DNA of 64,000 bases from Nepenthes gracilis (lineage: Eukaryota; Streptophyta; Magnoliopsida; Caryophyllales; Nepenthaceae), in contig BSYO01000024.1 in assembly GCA_033239525.1 (NCBI GenBank), forward strand, positions 2,170,001-2,234,000, in the 5' to 3' direction. Positions 22,499 to 33,087 of the stretch are shown piece by piece. The notes below the pieces were generated by a model. It made no database searches and was not told the origin of the DNA. It saw nothing but the letters and a program-made list of their open reading frames with translations. The position numbers were made by a program, and so were the translations under genes. The number at the start of each line of letters is the position of its first letter. Position 1 is the stretch's first letter.

Positions 22499-23515
22499 TG
22501 ATGCGTCTTTAATTCTCGATTTGTGGTACGAATTAGGGAACTTTCTAATTTTTTACTGCGGGTCGAATTGGAGTGGGTTCAATCTCCATCACTGTTAATC
22601 TGAAACTTATGCACCACAAATTACAAATCAAAGATTAAAGGATTTGTAGAATTCACTTTTTAATTTATCATTTGACACTCAAATTAAAAATCTTTCCAAT
22701 GAAATAAAATGACTTGAGGAGGATGGTAAATAATGTAGGATTGCATCTGAGAGGGGGATGTGAGAGGATGATTGACTCCTACAGGTGCACCCAATGTAAG
22801 GGCGGCTTGGAAGTGTAGGAGGACCGAGTTCCTTTGTGGTTGTATACGGTCGGTGGCTCACTTGAATTGCATTCGACTGGAAGTAGCTAACTATCAGGGA
22901 AAAAACTGTGCTAGAGAGGGGTGCTTAGTTCTTTCCTTCACTCTGTGTGCCTTACTCGTGGTCAGTTTGTCTGGTGAGAGTTGCTCCTCTCTTCTGGTGG
23001 ATAGTGAGGGGAGTTATAATGCCTCATGGAGAGGGCTTTGGAGAAGAGACTAATGACAGTTATTCCCCCGAGATTCGTCGGTAGTTGGGCGTTGACGGAA
23101 GCCACCGTATGAGATGTTGTCTTGTGGCGTTAATGCGGTTGTGGCTAATGATGGCCGACAAGGGTCAGGTCTCCCCTTGGTTGGATTGCCTGCGCTGCCA
23201 TTTGTCGATGGGTACTGTGATTCCATATAATTGACCACCAACTCTATTAGTTGAGACATGTCGGATTGGCGTCTTCTACGTTGCCAAGCTACTATCACAG
23301 AGGTGGAGAGTTGACTTTACTGCGATTGATGGAGTCGTAGAAGTTACCTCTTGAGGTTAAGCCGCTGGATCCTTATGAACCTGTATGTAGCAGAAGGGCT
23401 ATTCGAACAACCTTTGGGTTTTGCACTTTCATTGGACCTTGCAGGCTAATGGACTGATCATCGGATCACTCTCTACCACGATTGGATCGGTCTATATCAT
23501 TCATGGACCCATCAC
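22499..23515 (+). repeat. Solo LTR in segment C
   Basis: Paralogue of 15047-16068 with the same flanking CTTAT duplications (22494-22498 and 23516-23520), about 1,017 bp. Confidence 0.85.
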
Positions 23516-24219
23516 TTATAATTGGAAAAAAATTATTTATCTTTATTATTATTATTATGTATTTTTTTATAACTAAACAAACCTTACATATTCTTTAATC
23601 GTGGACAAAATTTCTCTTCCTCACACAAAAAAATGTACTAGCCAATGGCTCTCTTTCTTCACCTATAAATATCAACATTTACTTCATTTTGGTAGGATTT
23701 TTGGAGAGATTCTAAATTTATTTTCAAAGAATAAATTGAGTCATTACTCTACTGAGCATGGTAATTGCCAAATATTTAGTAAAATTTCTAATAGAATTGG
23801 ATTAAAATGTCTATTTTAAGAAATATATTGTAATCTTTTTAAGCAGTTTGCTTCACTAGAATACCTAACAACACAATAAGAACTCCACATCAAATACCAC
23901 TAGCTCCAAATGGGATCAACATTGTTACTTTATCGAAGAGGTCATCATCTGTCAGTTTTACTTTCCGATAGAGCTTCTCCTGCAACAATTTGATTCGTTT
24001 ATCAGTAACTAATTATCAGTGATTGAAATATTTTCTTTATCAGAAAATATCATCATCAATTAGAAATATAATCACTATTGAAAATTACAATTACAATTAT
24101 AATTATTATTATTATAAACTTCTATGAAGGGAGTATCTAATAAGAACTTCCATGCATAAGACCAAGTCATACCATAAAAAGGCTACTAATTCAATGCAGA
24201 CAAGGTCTCGTCGTTGACA

Positions 24220-24221
24220 TA
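24220..24221. other. Deletion junction: GLP gene lost from segment C
   Basis: The sequence TTGACAT joins directly to ATGCAGACGG. In segment A these lie at 17069 and 19381, so 2.3 kb holding promoter, GLP and 3' flank are missing, with an AT dinucleotide shared at the breakpoints. Confidence 0.75.
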
Positions 24222-25445
24222 TGCAGACGGTCTGTCTATAAATTTAAATAACAGTGTTTTGACCTAAGGTTAATAGAAGTACGAGTAACTCTTTATCAAA
24301 ATTAATCTTTTGATTGTTGATTCTCCGTCTAGCATGTTTTGAACTTTTAGAATTTTTTTGCGTTTGGTTTTGACATTGGATTTTGAATATTGGATTTCAA
24401 TTAAGTGAGACTTTACTGTCCAAAATACACATATACGTGAATTAGATACTAGTCATGCGTCGCTCAGTTTAATTTATTCCAGTTAAATAAATACGATATG
24501 AATATTTTTATTAACTTAATTAATTATCATTAAAAATATAATTTAAGATCCGTACCTTACATTATAAGTAAACTGAATGTCGTATTTATTATCCGCCGGT
24601 TTAAAAAATGACATTCAGTCTCGTTTGTAAAGTTATATGTAGATGACTCATCTATGGGTTATGAATAGTAATTTATGATTTTTGGTTATGTGGAAGAAAT
24701 CATAACTCAAGTTTGAATATTTACCATTTGTTAGTGAGATTATTACCGATACTCAAGTTTAAATATTTATGCAATTTATAGAAATTGATTATCATACCCT
24801 CGCTAGTGATATCTCTAATATCACTTACTATGGTCATTAGGCTATAAGTATCCCTTCTCAATCTCAACGACCTCAACCAATTATACGAGAAAATAAGAAT
24901 TCGATTATTAGCTCAATTTGGGATCACAACTGTATGAGATAAAAAAAATCTTCCTGGACCTTATTCTCTATAGTGGACAAAAGGCTGCGTATTTATGCGT
25001 CCAACGGCTGAGTGAGTATCACGAGATTACTCGGTATCAATGGTATTTTTACTACCCCTATAGTCCTTCCAGAAACTGTACCTGTAACATACTTATACCA
25101 TCTATGATACCTCTCGCCAATGATATCTCTAATATCATCATCTATGTTGGTCATTAGGTAATAAGTATAACAACCTCGACCTCCAGAATTGAATAAGTAT
25201 TGAAAAAGTATAAACTATTCTAAGATTACACGAACTCTCATTTGCTCGGATATCGTAGAGTTTTTTTACACTCTCATTTACTTATCTATAAAGCACCAAT
25301 AAAATATATACATGCGATCAAAGTCAACGCAATTATCGATCCTCACGGGAATAGGAGCAAATCCAAGGGGATTCAGAATATTCGGCCAACAATTTTTAAA
25401 TGTTATATTTGATAATAATTGTCCCTTCCGATATATCAAATCTTA

Positions 25446-25938
25446 TTTCTAAGGCATAAAATTATAAAAAATAAATTGTGTATTTTTTTTCACTATAATT
25501 AAGTGGAAATTGCATCTCTCACAATTAACAGAAAAATGAATCAACTTTGGGATGATGTTAAAAACGAATGGCAAATTTTTCATCACATCACGTATTAATA
25601 ATTGACATAAATAAAAAATGTGTATATTTTTATTTAAAAACAAAATATTATATGGCAATGATATGTCCGAACTCTTCATTTTCAAACTTTAATAGTTATA
25701 GATCGATTTTTTTATCCATCTCCATAAGTTACATGACAACAAGTTGGTAAAAGAGTCTATTTTATCAAATAAACTCTTATAATTTCAGAAATCTGTTTCT
25801 TCATCAAAAAATCTTATTTTACAAAAATAAATATAAAAAACACTTAACGAGCAATATGATAAAGCTCGTTAATAGTTATTCATGAATACAGAGAAAACAG
25901 TCAAGAGACAAATGAATTTATTCATGACAACACAATAA
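25446..25938. other. AT-rich 3' flank of GLP-D, no gene seen
   Basis: Lies downstream of the minus-strand GLP-D fragment. Differs from the 3' flank of GLP-A/E except for scattered similarity (GCTCGTTAA). No coding signal. Confidence 0.5.
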
Positions 25939-26156
25939 TTAAGACGAAAACTTGGACTTGATTTCATCGACGACGCCAGTTCCGACTTGGAAAGCATTGC
26001 TCAAAACAGCATCCGGAGTCGGAGGTTTTGCGCCGAAAAGAGTAGGGGCGATGGACAAAGTCCCCGGCATTTGTCCAGTAAATGCAGCAAAAATCAACGC
26101 CTTACCCTTCCCAATGTTCCTTTCAAAGTGCACAAGTCCCCTAGGAACCACAAACA
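25939..26156 (-). pseudogene. Germin-like protein fragment (GLP-D), 3' end only
   Basis: Encodes the last 71 or so residues of a germin-like protein, from just before germin box 2 (FVVPRGLVHFERN, with the His and Asn kept) to the C-terminal EIKSKFSS and stop. The N-terminal two thirds, including signal peptide, cysteines and box 1, are absent. The gene is cut exactly at the LTR of the element starting at 26157. The apparent ATG is produced by the last A of that LTR joined to TG of a former Leu codon. Within the remaining part the reading frame is open, so loss is recent or the copy was young. Cannot form a cupin. Confidence 0.9.
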
Positions 26157-27485
26157 TGTTGGGGTCACTCTCTTGTGGTATTTGTGTCCACAGACGTGTG
26201 GAGACAAATGGATGTGGATGTTTGGAGAAATCCGGGAACGTCCGTCCTTGGGGTTGCTGGAAGAATTGGATGAGGACTACTATGGAGGAGTAGTGGCTGA
26301 AGAATCCGTCCGGGAACTATTCTTCGAGAAGTAGCGAAAATAGTGGACGAGGACTCATCAGAGGCGTCACGTCCGAGAGGTTGTTGATGAGATGGACGAG
26401 GACTCTGAAGCGTAGGCGTTGACTTCCTCTGTAGGCCTGCTGCAGCCGCGTTTTACAGGTGGGCATGCGGCTGCAACTTCTAAGGTATCAGGCCTGCCAT
26501 CCTGGCATGCTGGGCGTGCGTCTGCCATGGCAGGCCTAAGGGCGTAGTCCTGCCACAGAAAATACTCTGATACTCAAATCAGTAAACTGCTTTCGGAAGA
26601 TAAGTAGGTTATTGAAACTAAAATTGAGAAAGAGAGCGAGAGAGAGAGTGCGTATTTTCCAGATGAAAGAGAGACGAAAATGCCCTCTTAAATCTGGAAG
26701 GTGGGAAGGCAGTAAACGGCCGTGAGAGGCGCGCTTGTATGCCTTAGGTTTTTTGGATTGCTTGAGTACGTGTTTGCGCAGTGAAAAGCGTTAGCAATTG
26801 AGAGCGTAAGTTCCTTAGGATGTAGGCAATTGAACACGTTTGTAGCAGAAGGTGTTGGAAACAGAAAGCATCAATAGCAGAGAGTGTAGGTTACTGAGAG
26901 CATGCCCTGAATGATAATCAAAGGGCCTTATTTATGATTAAAGGGGCGATCTTCCTCTTTTGGAAGGAATGATTCCCTGTGTGATCCTTGGCGGGCCTGC
27001 CTTTCGGAGCAAACGCCAGTTGCTAAACAGAGCAAGGTCGTTTCCTTCTGTGGTGGCCAACAACTCTTCTTCCTTTGGTGTTTTTTACCGTTAGAAGTCC
27101 CAATTGGTAGGAGATTTGGAAAATCCGGCGCCTTCCTTACATAAAGGGCACCAATTTTGTCAATATTCATTTTGGAAACCGGCAAAGATCGAGGATATTG
27201 TCAGGAGAGCTGTTGCTGGCCGTTTGATGGATCGTGGGCTTGAATGGACTAGGCCCATTACTGTAAAAGAACCTCTTTTAGGCCCAACGTGCAGTGCGCA
27301 GACGGTCAACGTTTGAGTTGACCGCCTGTGTGCGCGTTGGCCGCTCAGACGGTCAACGCGAGCATTGACCGTCTTGGGCCTTTCAGCTCTTAGGCCTATT
27401 CTCCAACTGGGCCGTTAAAGTGTTGACCGTCATTCTTGGGCTTCCGTTAATTTTTGGGGCTAGCCCATTTCTGGTATACCCATCA
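26157..27485 (-). repeat. W-family LTR (3' LTR)
   Basis: 1,329 bp, TGTTGGGGTC...CCCATCA, inserted in GLP-D. The adjoining minus-strand purine tract AGTATGGGAAGATAG has the same position and form as those of elements Y and Z. Its U3 side (27301-27430) holds five TTGACC/GGTCAA cores. Confidence 0.7.
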
Positions 27486-27837
27486 CTATCTTCCCATACT
27501 GGTGGCCAGAATTCTGGCCTCCGGCATGTACATGATGGGATACCCCTTATTGCCCTCGGTGTTTGAGTATCCCGGAGGACTCTATGAAAGGCGTAGAGGA
27601 GAGTTTGACTGGAATTGTTGACCGTCCTGGTTAATTTCGGAGAACAACGTTGACCAGAATTGTTGACCGTCCTGGTCAATTCCAGAGAACAATATTGACC
27701 AGAATTGTTGACCGTCTTGGTCAATTCTGGAGAACAATATTGACCAAAACTGTTAATCGTCTTGGTCAGTTCCGGAGAACAATATTGACCGGAGTTGTTG
27801 ACCGTTTTGGTCAGTTCCGAAAAAGCTTTCTGCCAGA
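27301..27837 (+). promoter_or_regulatory. W-box cluster with five-unit 45-bp tandem array
   Basis: TTGACC, the WRKY-binding W-box core, occurs about 15 times on the two strands. Five lie in the LTR, including the 9-bp inverted repeat GACGGTCAA (27348-27356) / TTGACCGTC (27365-27373). About ten lie in the tandem array 27613-27837, whose 45-bp units each hold up to three cores. The array lies between the LTR and the plus-strand ORF at 28113. W-box binding by WRKY factors in defence responses is established; function here is inferred. The long repeat frame through it encodes only 15-residue repeats and is not a gene. Confidence 0.7.
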
Positions 27838-28112
27838 CCTGATGGACACGTGGCCATCAGCCGGTTCGCAAGTCAGGAGAAGACACGCGTCTTCTTTTGG
27901 TTGGGCGGAGATCCTGGCCATTAATGCGCCAGACATACGCCTTTTGAAAAGCCAAGTAGGGAGTTGACACTTGGCAGGACTGACGACGTCTTTAATGAGG
28001 GGTTTCCAACTCGTGCTTGCCGTTTAAGTTTTTCCTCCATACTTGGAAAATCCTTTACGCTTCTGGTTCTCTGTCTTCTTTGTTCCAATCTTCAGAAACC
28101 CTAACGCTTCGT

Positions 28113-30191
28113 GCAACCATGGCCTCCGTCACAGACTTTGCATCCGTTCTAAGAGAGAATGACATTAAAGATTTGTGTGTCGAGTTTAACATTCCGAAAG
28201 CGATCGCGTGGAGAGTTCCGGGAAAGAGCGACAGGGCCTATGCTCCACCGGAGGGGCACATCACAGTTTACGAGGCCCACCTAAGGAGTGGCCTCCGCCT
28301 CCTGCTGCCGGAATATTTGCAGCCTATTCTAAAAGCCCTACATGTCCCCATCGTCCAACTTCATGCCAATGCCATGAGGTATCTCTACACTATGTGCATT
28401 TTTCTTCGAAAACGTGCCAAGAAGCTTAGGATGTCCACTGTTAGGGTTTTGTTCAAGATAAACCAGGGGGCGGAATGGATATTGCTCGTCCCCCATCCTG
28501 GCCTAAAAATAAACAAGGCTATAACGACTCGTTGAAGAACTGGAAGAATCGGTTCTTCTTTGTGAGTGTGGGGACGGCCTTGCCCTTTGCGAAGGATGGG
28601 GCCAGGTTCCAGAAGCATACACGGGGACGCCGACTACGGTGGAGACGGCAGCCCAGGAGTGGGCGGTTAGGTTAATAAAGGAGAACCCCGACCGAGTTCG
28701 AATGGGATTTTTGATTTCCCGAGAGGAGTCTAGGAAGGGAAACTGGGGTCTGCCATCCCAAGTTCAAAAACCCACGCTGCCGGTGAGGATGATGAATCCA
28801 AAGGATTCCAAAGGCATCATCATCTGCTTGCGGCATACGGACGAAGGGTTTATTGGCCCGCTGCCAGAGAAGTGTTGGAGACGCCCTCATCGTTGTCGTC
28901 CTTCATTGACTACGTGGCTGCCGGGATCTGCTGTGGGTTTGGCAGCACTGCGGGCTTGGAAAAGACCCATGAGGACTGGCCGGTGGAGTCAGGAGTCATC
29001 TTGGCGCAGCCTGCGCCGCAAGCGGTTCCTGATGCTGTATCGGTGGAATCTTTTGAAGAGCCAGCTTGTGAGTCGGCGGTGGGCATGCGGGAGCCATCCA
29101 TTAGCTCCCGTTGTGACTTGGCTGTGGGGCCTTGACAGAGAGCTCGATCCTGTTGCTGCTGCTCCAGAGGCTGCATTTGAGGATCCTACAGCTGCCGTGG
29201 ATGAGTCCGATGATATCCTCGAGTGCATTCTGGAGGAGGGAGCTACAAGCTCGACACGAGATGATGCTCCTGGTCCACCGACACGAGGAGGCGGAAGTGC
29301 CGCGATGGACTCTGAGAGGGGGATGACGGCTGAAATGGTCCGAGAGATAGTGGAGGTCGTGGATTTGGGTGTTGACGAGGCCGTGCTTTCTAATCGTCCC
29401 GAGCTCCCTACCGTGGTCGAGGTTGAGGGGTTGCCCGAGTTTCTTGGGGACGTTGATTTCGAGGCAGACTTTCCAGCGCCTTTTATAGCTGACGAGTCTG
29501 TGTCTGAGGTGGCGCCAGCGGGGCCTAGGAGCGATCTGCAGGAGTCCGAGTCCCACTGGAGCGTGGCGCAGGGGATGACCCTCTTGTTTCTAAGGTAGCC
29601 CGCTCCTTCCTTTCCTTCTCGGCTTTCAACTGTTCATACTTTGTGAACTTTTCTTTTGCGGCTCGAACTGATCACGGCCTTAACGGACTAGTGGGAGTGG
29701 TTGCTCAATCCGTCACCTGGAAATGAGGTCCTCGAGGGCCGCCCACGAAGCCGCTTTGGCAGGCGGAAGCGGAGCTGGCTAAAGCTAAGGAGAAGATCGC
29801 TTCTTTGGAGGGTACCCAAGCAAGCACGGCTTAGCGGGGCCTCCTTGAGGATCGGATCCTTCGCCAGGAGGAGAGGCTGAGGACGTCCGTGCAGGTTGCT
29901 GAAATGGCTCCAGTGCTGGATGGCAAGTTTCTGGACGGCATCCGCATGTGCTGCCGAGTGGCGCAACTGGTCCGTCTGCGATTCCTTGTAGCCTTCATCG
30001 ATCCCAGGAACGCCAGCGCCTTGAGCGTAGAAGACTTATATGGCGTCGATGGTAGGCCTTTCCCTGGCCCTCCTCGGGCAGGGCCTGATGGTGAACCTCT
30101 TACGCCCGAGGAGCCAATTCCAGCGGAGCAGACGGGATCTTCAGGAGCCCATGGGGCTCAAGGAGGAGGAAGCCGAGAGGCACTCCCTTGA
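28113..30191 (+). pseudogene. Plus-strand (antisense) ORF of the chimeric element, PF04195-like
   Basis: Starts MASVTDFASVLREND and contains EGHITVYEAHLRSGLRLLLP, IVQLHANAMRYLYTMCIF and VRVLFKINQ, matching the conserved core of the plant family called 'putative gypsy type transposon' (PF04195). An acidic linker follows (DFEADFPAPFIADESVSE), then a coiled coil and VAEMAPVLDGKFLDGIR...DPRNASALSVED near the end. It is antisense to gag, as known for extra ORFs of Tat-lineage elements. Several frameshifts (for example around 28530, 29100 and 29600-29890) and stops break it. AATAAG follows at 30246. The 5' half resembles element Y's ORF weakly and the 3' half strongly. Function of the family is unknown. 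Confidence 0.65.
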
Positions 30192-30499
30192 CACGTTGCC
30201 CCTTTTTCTCATTTTGTCATACTTGTATAGAAAATTATTTTTATGAATAAGACTCGGTCCTTTTTATATCAGAGCTTCGGACGCTTCTTTTGTCTTACTT
30301 ATATGGGCGTGTCTTTTTCTTTCTTCTCTTTTTTTTACGGCGTGCTGTACGGCGCCCAACGCCTTAGTTTCGGGTGCTTGGCTCCTTTCAGGCGCTCGAC
30401 CCTTTAAGTTCTTGGACCTGGGCACGCGGTCCTCTTAGGGACTTCTAGCTTTTAGCGCTTTGGCTTTATTTTCGTCGCCCGGTCTCTAGGACCGCTCGG

Positions 30500-31125
30500 T
30501 CACAGCAGAGTTTTTAGGTTTTGACCAGGGTCCGGCTGGCCGTATTTCGGATTAGCGCCCAAGTTTTGTTGCACGACCACTTGGTCCGAGCCGCTAGGGT
30601 CGCTCGAGTTGGCGCCAAGTTTTTATTGCACGACCCGGGGTCCGGCCGCCGGAATTACCTCCGGTTAGCGCCTAAGTTTTTGTTGCACGACCCACTGCGG
30701 TGTCGACCCATTTGAGTCCTGCCGAGTTAGCGCCAAGTTTTTTGTTTCCTAACCAGGGTCCGACTGGCCGGGTCGCCGGTTAGCGCCAGAAGTTTTGTTC
30801 GACTAAAGTCCGGCCAACAGGTTGCTCGAGTTGGCGCCAAGTTTTTGTTGCGACCAGCGGGTCCGACTACTGGGTCGCTCGGGTTAAGCGCCCAAGTTTT
30901 ATTGCACGACGGCTGGGTTCGACTCAGGCCGCTCGGGTTGGCTTGATTTTTTGTTGCGACCATTGGGGTCAGGCACAGGTTCGCTCGGGTTGGCGCCCAA
31001 GTTTTTATTGCGACGACCCTTTGAGGTCCAGCCGTTTGGGGTCGCTCGGGTTGGCGCCAGTTTTATTGCACGACCAGCGGGTCAACCACTGGAGTTGCTC
31101 GGGTTGGCGCCCAAGTTTTTGTTGG
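30500..31125. repeat. About 57-bp tandem array, roughly 11 units
   Basis: Imperfect units containing GGTCGCTCGGGTTGGCGCC followed by AAGTTTTTGTTGC and ACGACC. Lies between the antisense ORF and gag. Element Y has only about two to three units at the same place (60230-60400). Confidence 0.75.
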
Positions 31126-31259
31126 ATGCTGCGAGTTACTTCGCTGTTGGTGAGGGAGCATGCGAATGCTTCAGAATGGGTGTTATGAAAAGATATTTTC
31201 ATTGATGTACATATTTTACACTGGCCCCCAAGGCCTTTTCTGTTTCTTCCTCTCTTTTT

Positions 31260-32136
31260 TTTACGTCAGTCCGCGTCCATTATGGCCTTGCCCTTCGAGC
31301 GGCGTGATCGGCTGCTCCCTGCTGCTCCGGGGCCGCGCCCGTGTCGTGACAGGAAGCGGTCGAGATATCTTTCCATTACGAGCCGCTCGATCTCCGCTCG
31401 GAGCTTTGTGCAGTCCTCGGTGTCATGGCCGTGGCTGCAATGGTAATGGCAGTACTCCCACTGGTCGCCTCCCTCCGAGTTTTTCAACGCCTTGGGCCAT
31501 CTTAGGAACTTCTCGTCCCTAATCTGCCTCAGGATGTTGGTGAGGGAGTCAGTGAAGGCCAGTGGGCCTGAGGGCCTTTCTCCCCCGAGGATCACCCTTC
31601 GGGCTTATCGTGCCCGGATGGTCGTTGGCTCTTCTGGTGGGCGCTCGCCCTTCTCCTTCCTTCCCCTGTCCTCGGGGGCAGGGGGTCTTCTCATTCTACC
31701 GGCTAACTTGCTTCACCGGCCTTGGGTCCAAAGAGGCCTTCCAGAGCCTCTTGAGCCCCTTCTTTGATGGGGCCTGACTCATGGACTTTTTCCTGTTGAG
31801 GTAGTCCCTCGACTCGCCAGGAATCCACACCGAACGTTGCCTTTGGGGCGCTTCCGGACGCGGGCTTTCGGAGCGTGGGCCCCTAGACTGCTCGCCCACC
31901 TTCTCCTGGAGGTTGCGGACGGCTCTTGTAAGGTTGTCCACCTTCTACACTAGTTTGCGCACGCTAGTGCCAGGGCCGCCGCTCACTCTGCCGCCCGATG
32001 GGAGACATCCGTCGTAGCGCTCCTCTTCCTGGGTGGACGTGTTGTCTGGTCTGCTGATCATCCTTGGGGCGTTGCTTGTTGTAGGAGAGTGGAAAGTTAT
32101 GAGTTTTTTGTTCTTCCTTCCCACAGACGGTGCCAA
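31260..32136 (-). pseudogene. gag remnant of the chimeric element (X part)
   Basis: Minus-strand frames begin next to the primer-site region (TTGGCACCGTCTGTGGGAAGG) with LAPSVGRKNKK. They run through a charged N-terminal part (VRNLQEKVGEQSRGP, RDYLNRKKSMSQ) to SLTNILRQIRDEKFLRWPKALKNSEGG and the cysteine/histidine stretch YCHYHCSHGHDTEDC, then EIERLVMERYLDRFL. The last part is the zinc-binding region typical of plant Tat/Athila gag. The central gag domain expected between KSMSQ and SLTNIL is missing, so this is an internal deletion shared with element Y. A stop near 31945 and frame changes also occur. gag would package element RNA; this form probably cannot assemble. Confidence 0.65.
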
Positions 32137-33087
32137 TGTTGCGTTCTGGTTCCACGGGGTTCGAGAGATGCAGAGGTTGGTGAGGTCCGACGGATCCGTG
32201 GTTCCCAGGCAACACAAGTGTTTGAGGTATTGGACACGAGATAGAGATTGAGACCGGATTTTTTACGTGGAAAACCTCCTCTTGAATGGGGAGGAAAAAC
32301 CACGAGGCTCAGGGCCCGAAAAGTGCTTCACTATTTGGGTTGAAGTCTTTACAAAGTACAGTTGTGAGGGTTAATCACTTCCCTGTCTCTTGTGTCGTGT
32401 TTCTCTCTTGGAAAACTATGCTCGCTGGGAGTCTTTTACTCTTCCTTACAGAGTTAATTTTTTGGGGAAGGAGCATCCGGTCGAAGTCCCCTTTTGAGAG
32501 GGACCTTGCTGAGTATTTTTATAGGGAAAATCAGGCCGTTGGGGAGGAGACACGTGGCGTCCATCAGGTGGTTGAGGAGTTGGTCCACTGACTCCCTTTA
32601 ATGCTGCTGACGTGCGCGGTAAGGCACGCGGCTAGCGCCGCTGGTAGGCCTACGTGTGCAGGGTCTGAATGACAGTCTTGATTTGACTAGGCGTGCCCTG
32701 TTGAGACGACGACTGGCAGTAGTTGCAGGTTTGTTGGGAATCGACCAAGTTGCCTAGCTGGCATTCCCGGCCTTGAATGAGCGATCCTCGTCCCTGAGTG
32801 GGGAACCTTGTGAGCTCGTGGACTTGTGAGAGGCGGCTGTTCTTGGAGGAACTTCTAGGAAAATCCGGGAGCCTTTTCCTGACCTCTTGGGCAATTCTGA
32901 GACTCGGCTGAGCTTCTAAAGTTCTCGACCCTTTTTGTATCTGTGTACTCGGGTTTTGCTAGCGTTGTTCCCGAGCTTCTTCATGAGCTGACGGGGCTTC
33001 TTGGGCTTTTGGCCTCTACTCTGGGCCTCTTGTTTGGGCCTTTCTTCTGGGCCGCATTTTTATGGGCCCATATATTGGGGCCCAACA
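32137..33087 (-). repeat. X/Y-family LTR (5' LTR of the chimeric element)
   Basis: 951 bp, TGTTGCGTTCTGG...GGGGCCCAACA. Closely similar to the LTRs of element Y (56544-57458 and 61491-62415). Followed on the minus strand by the primer-site region. Confidence 0.8.

Larger units (their letters stand above)
21810..25445 (+). repeat. Paralogous segment C, GLP deleted
   Basis: Aligns with A from 14350 to 17069 and then from 19381 to 20640. The promoter, GLP gene and about 1.5 kb of 3' flank are missing (see 24220/24221). Contains the third copy of the solo LTR. No coding sequence of its own. Confidence 0.8.
26157..33087 (-). mobile_element. Chimeric Tat-type LTR retrotransposon (W left half, X right half)
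   Basis: Left LTR 26157-27485 and right LTR 32137-33087 are both TG...CA and both oriented minus, but they are different families. Flanks differ (AAACA left, GTAGA right), so this is not one simple insertion. Internal order on the minus strand is gag remnant (32136-31260), 57-bp tandem array, then a plus-strand ORF, then the purine tract and left LTR. From about 29290 rightwards the sequence matches element Y closely; left of that it does not. No protease, reverse transcriptase or integrase was seen. Tat lineage is inferred from the primer-site context TTGGCACCGTCTGTGGGAAGG and the antisense ORF. Confidence 0.75.

Noticed and set aside
27613..27837. CRISPR-like regular repeat
   Set aside because: Contiguous tandem repeats without spacers in a plant retrotransposon.
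27650..27967. Protein with 15-residue repeats
   Set aside because: The frame is open only because the 45-bp tandem DNA unit is a multiple of three. No start context or domain supports a gene.
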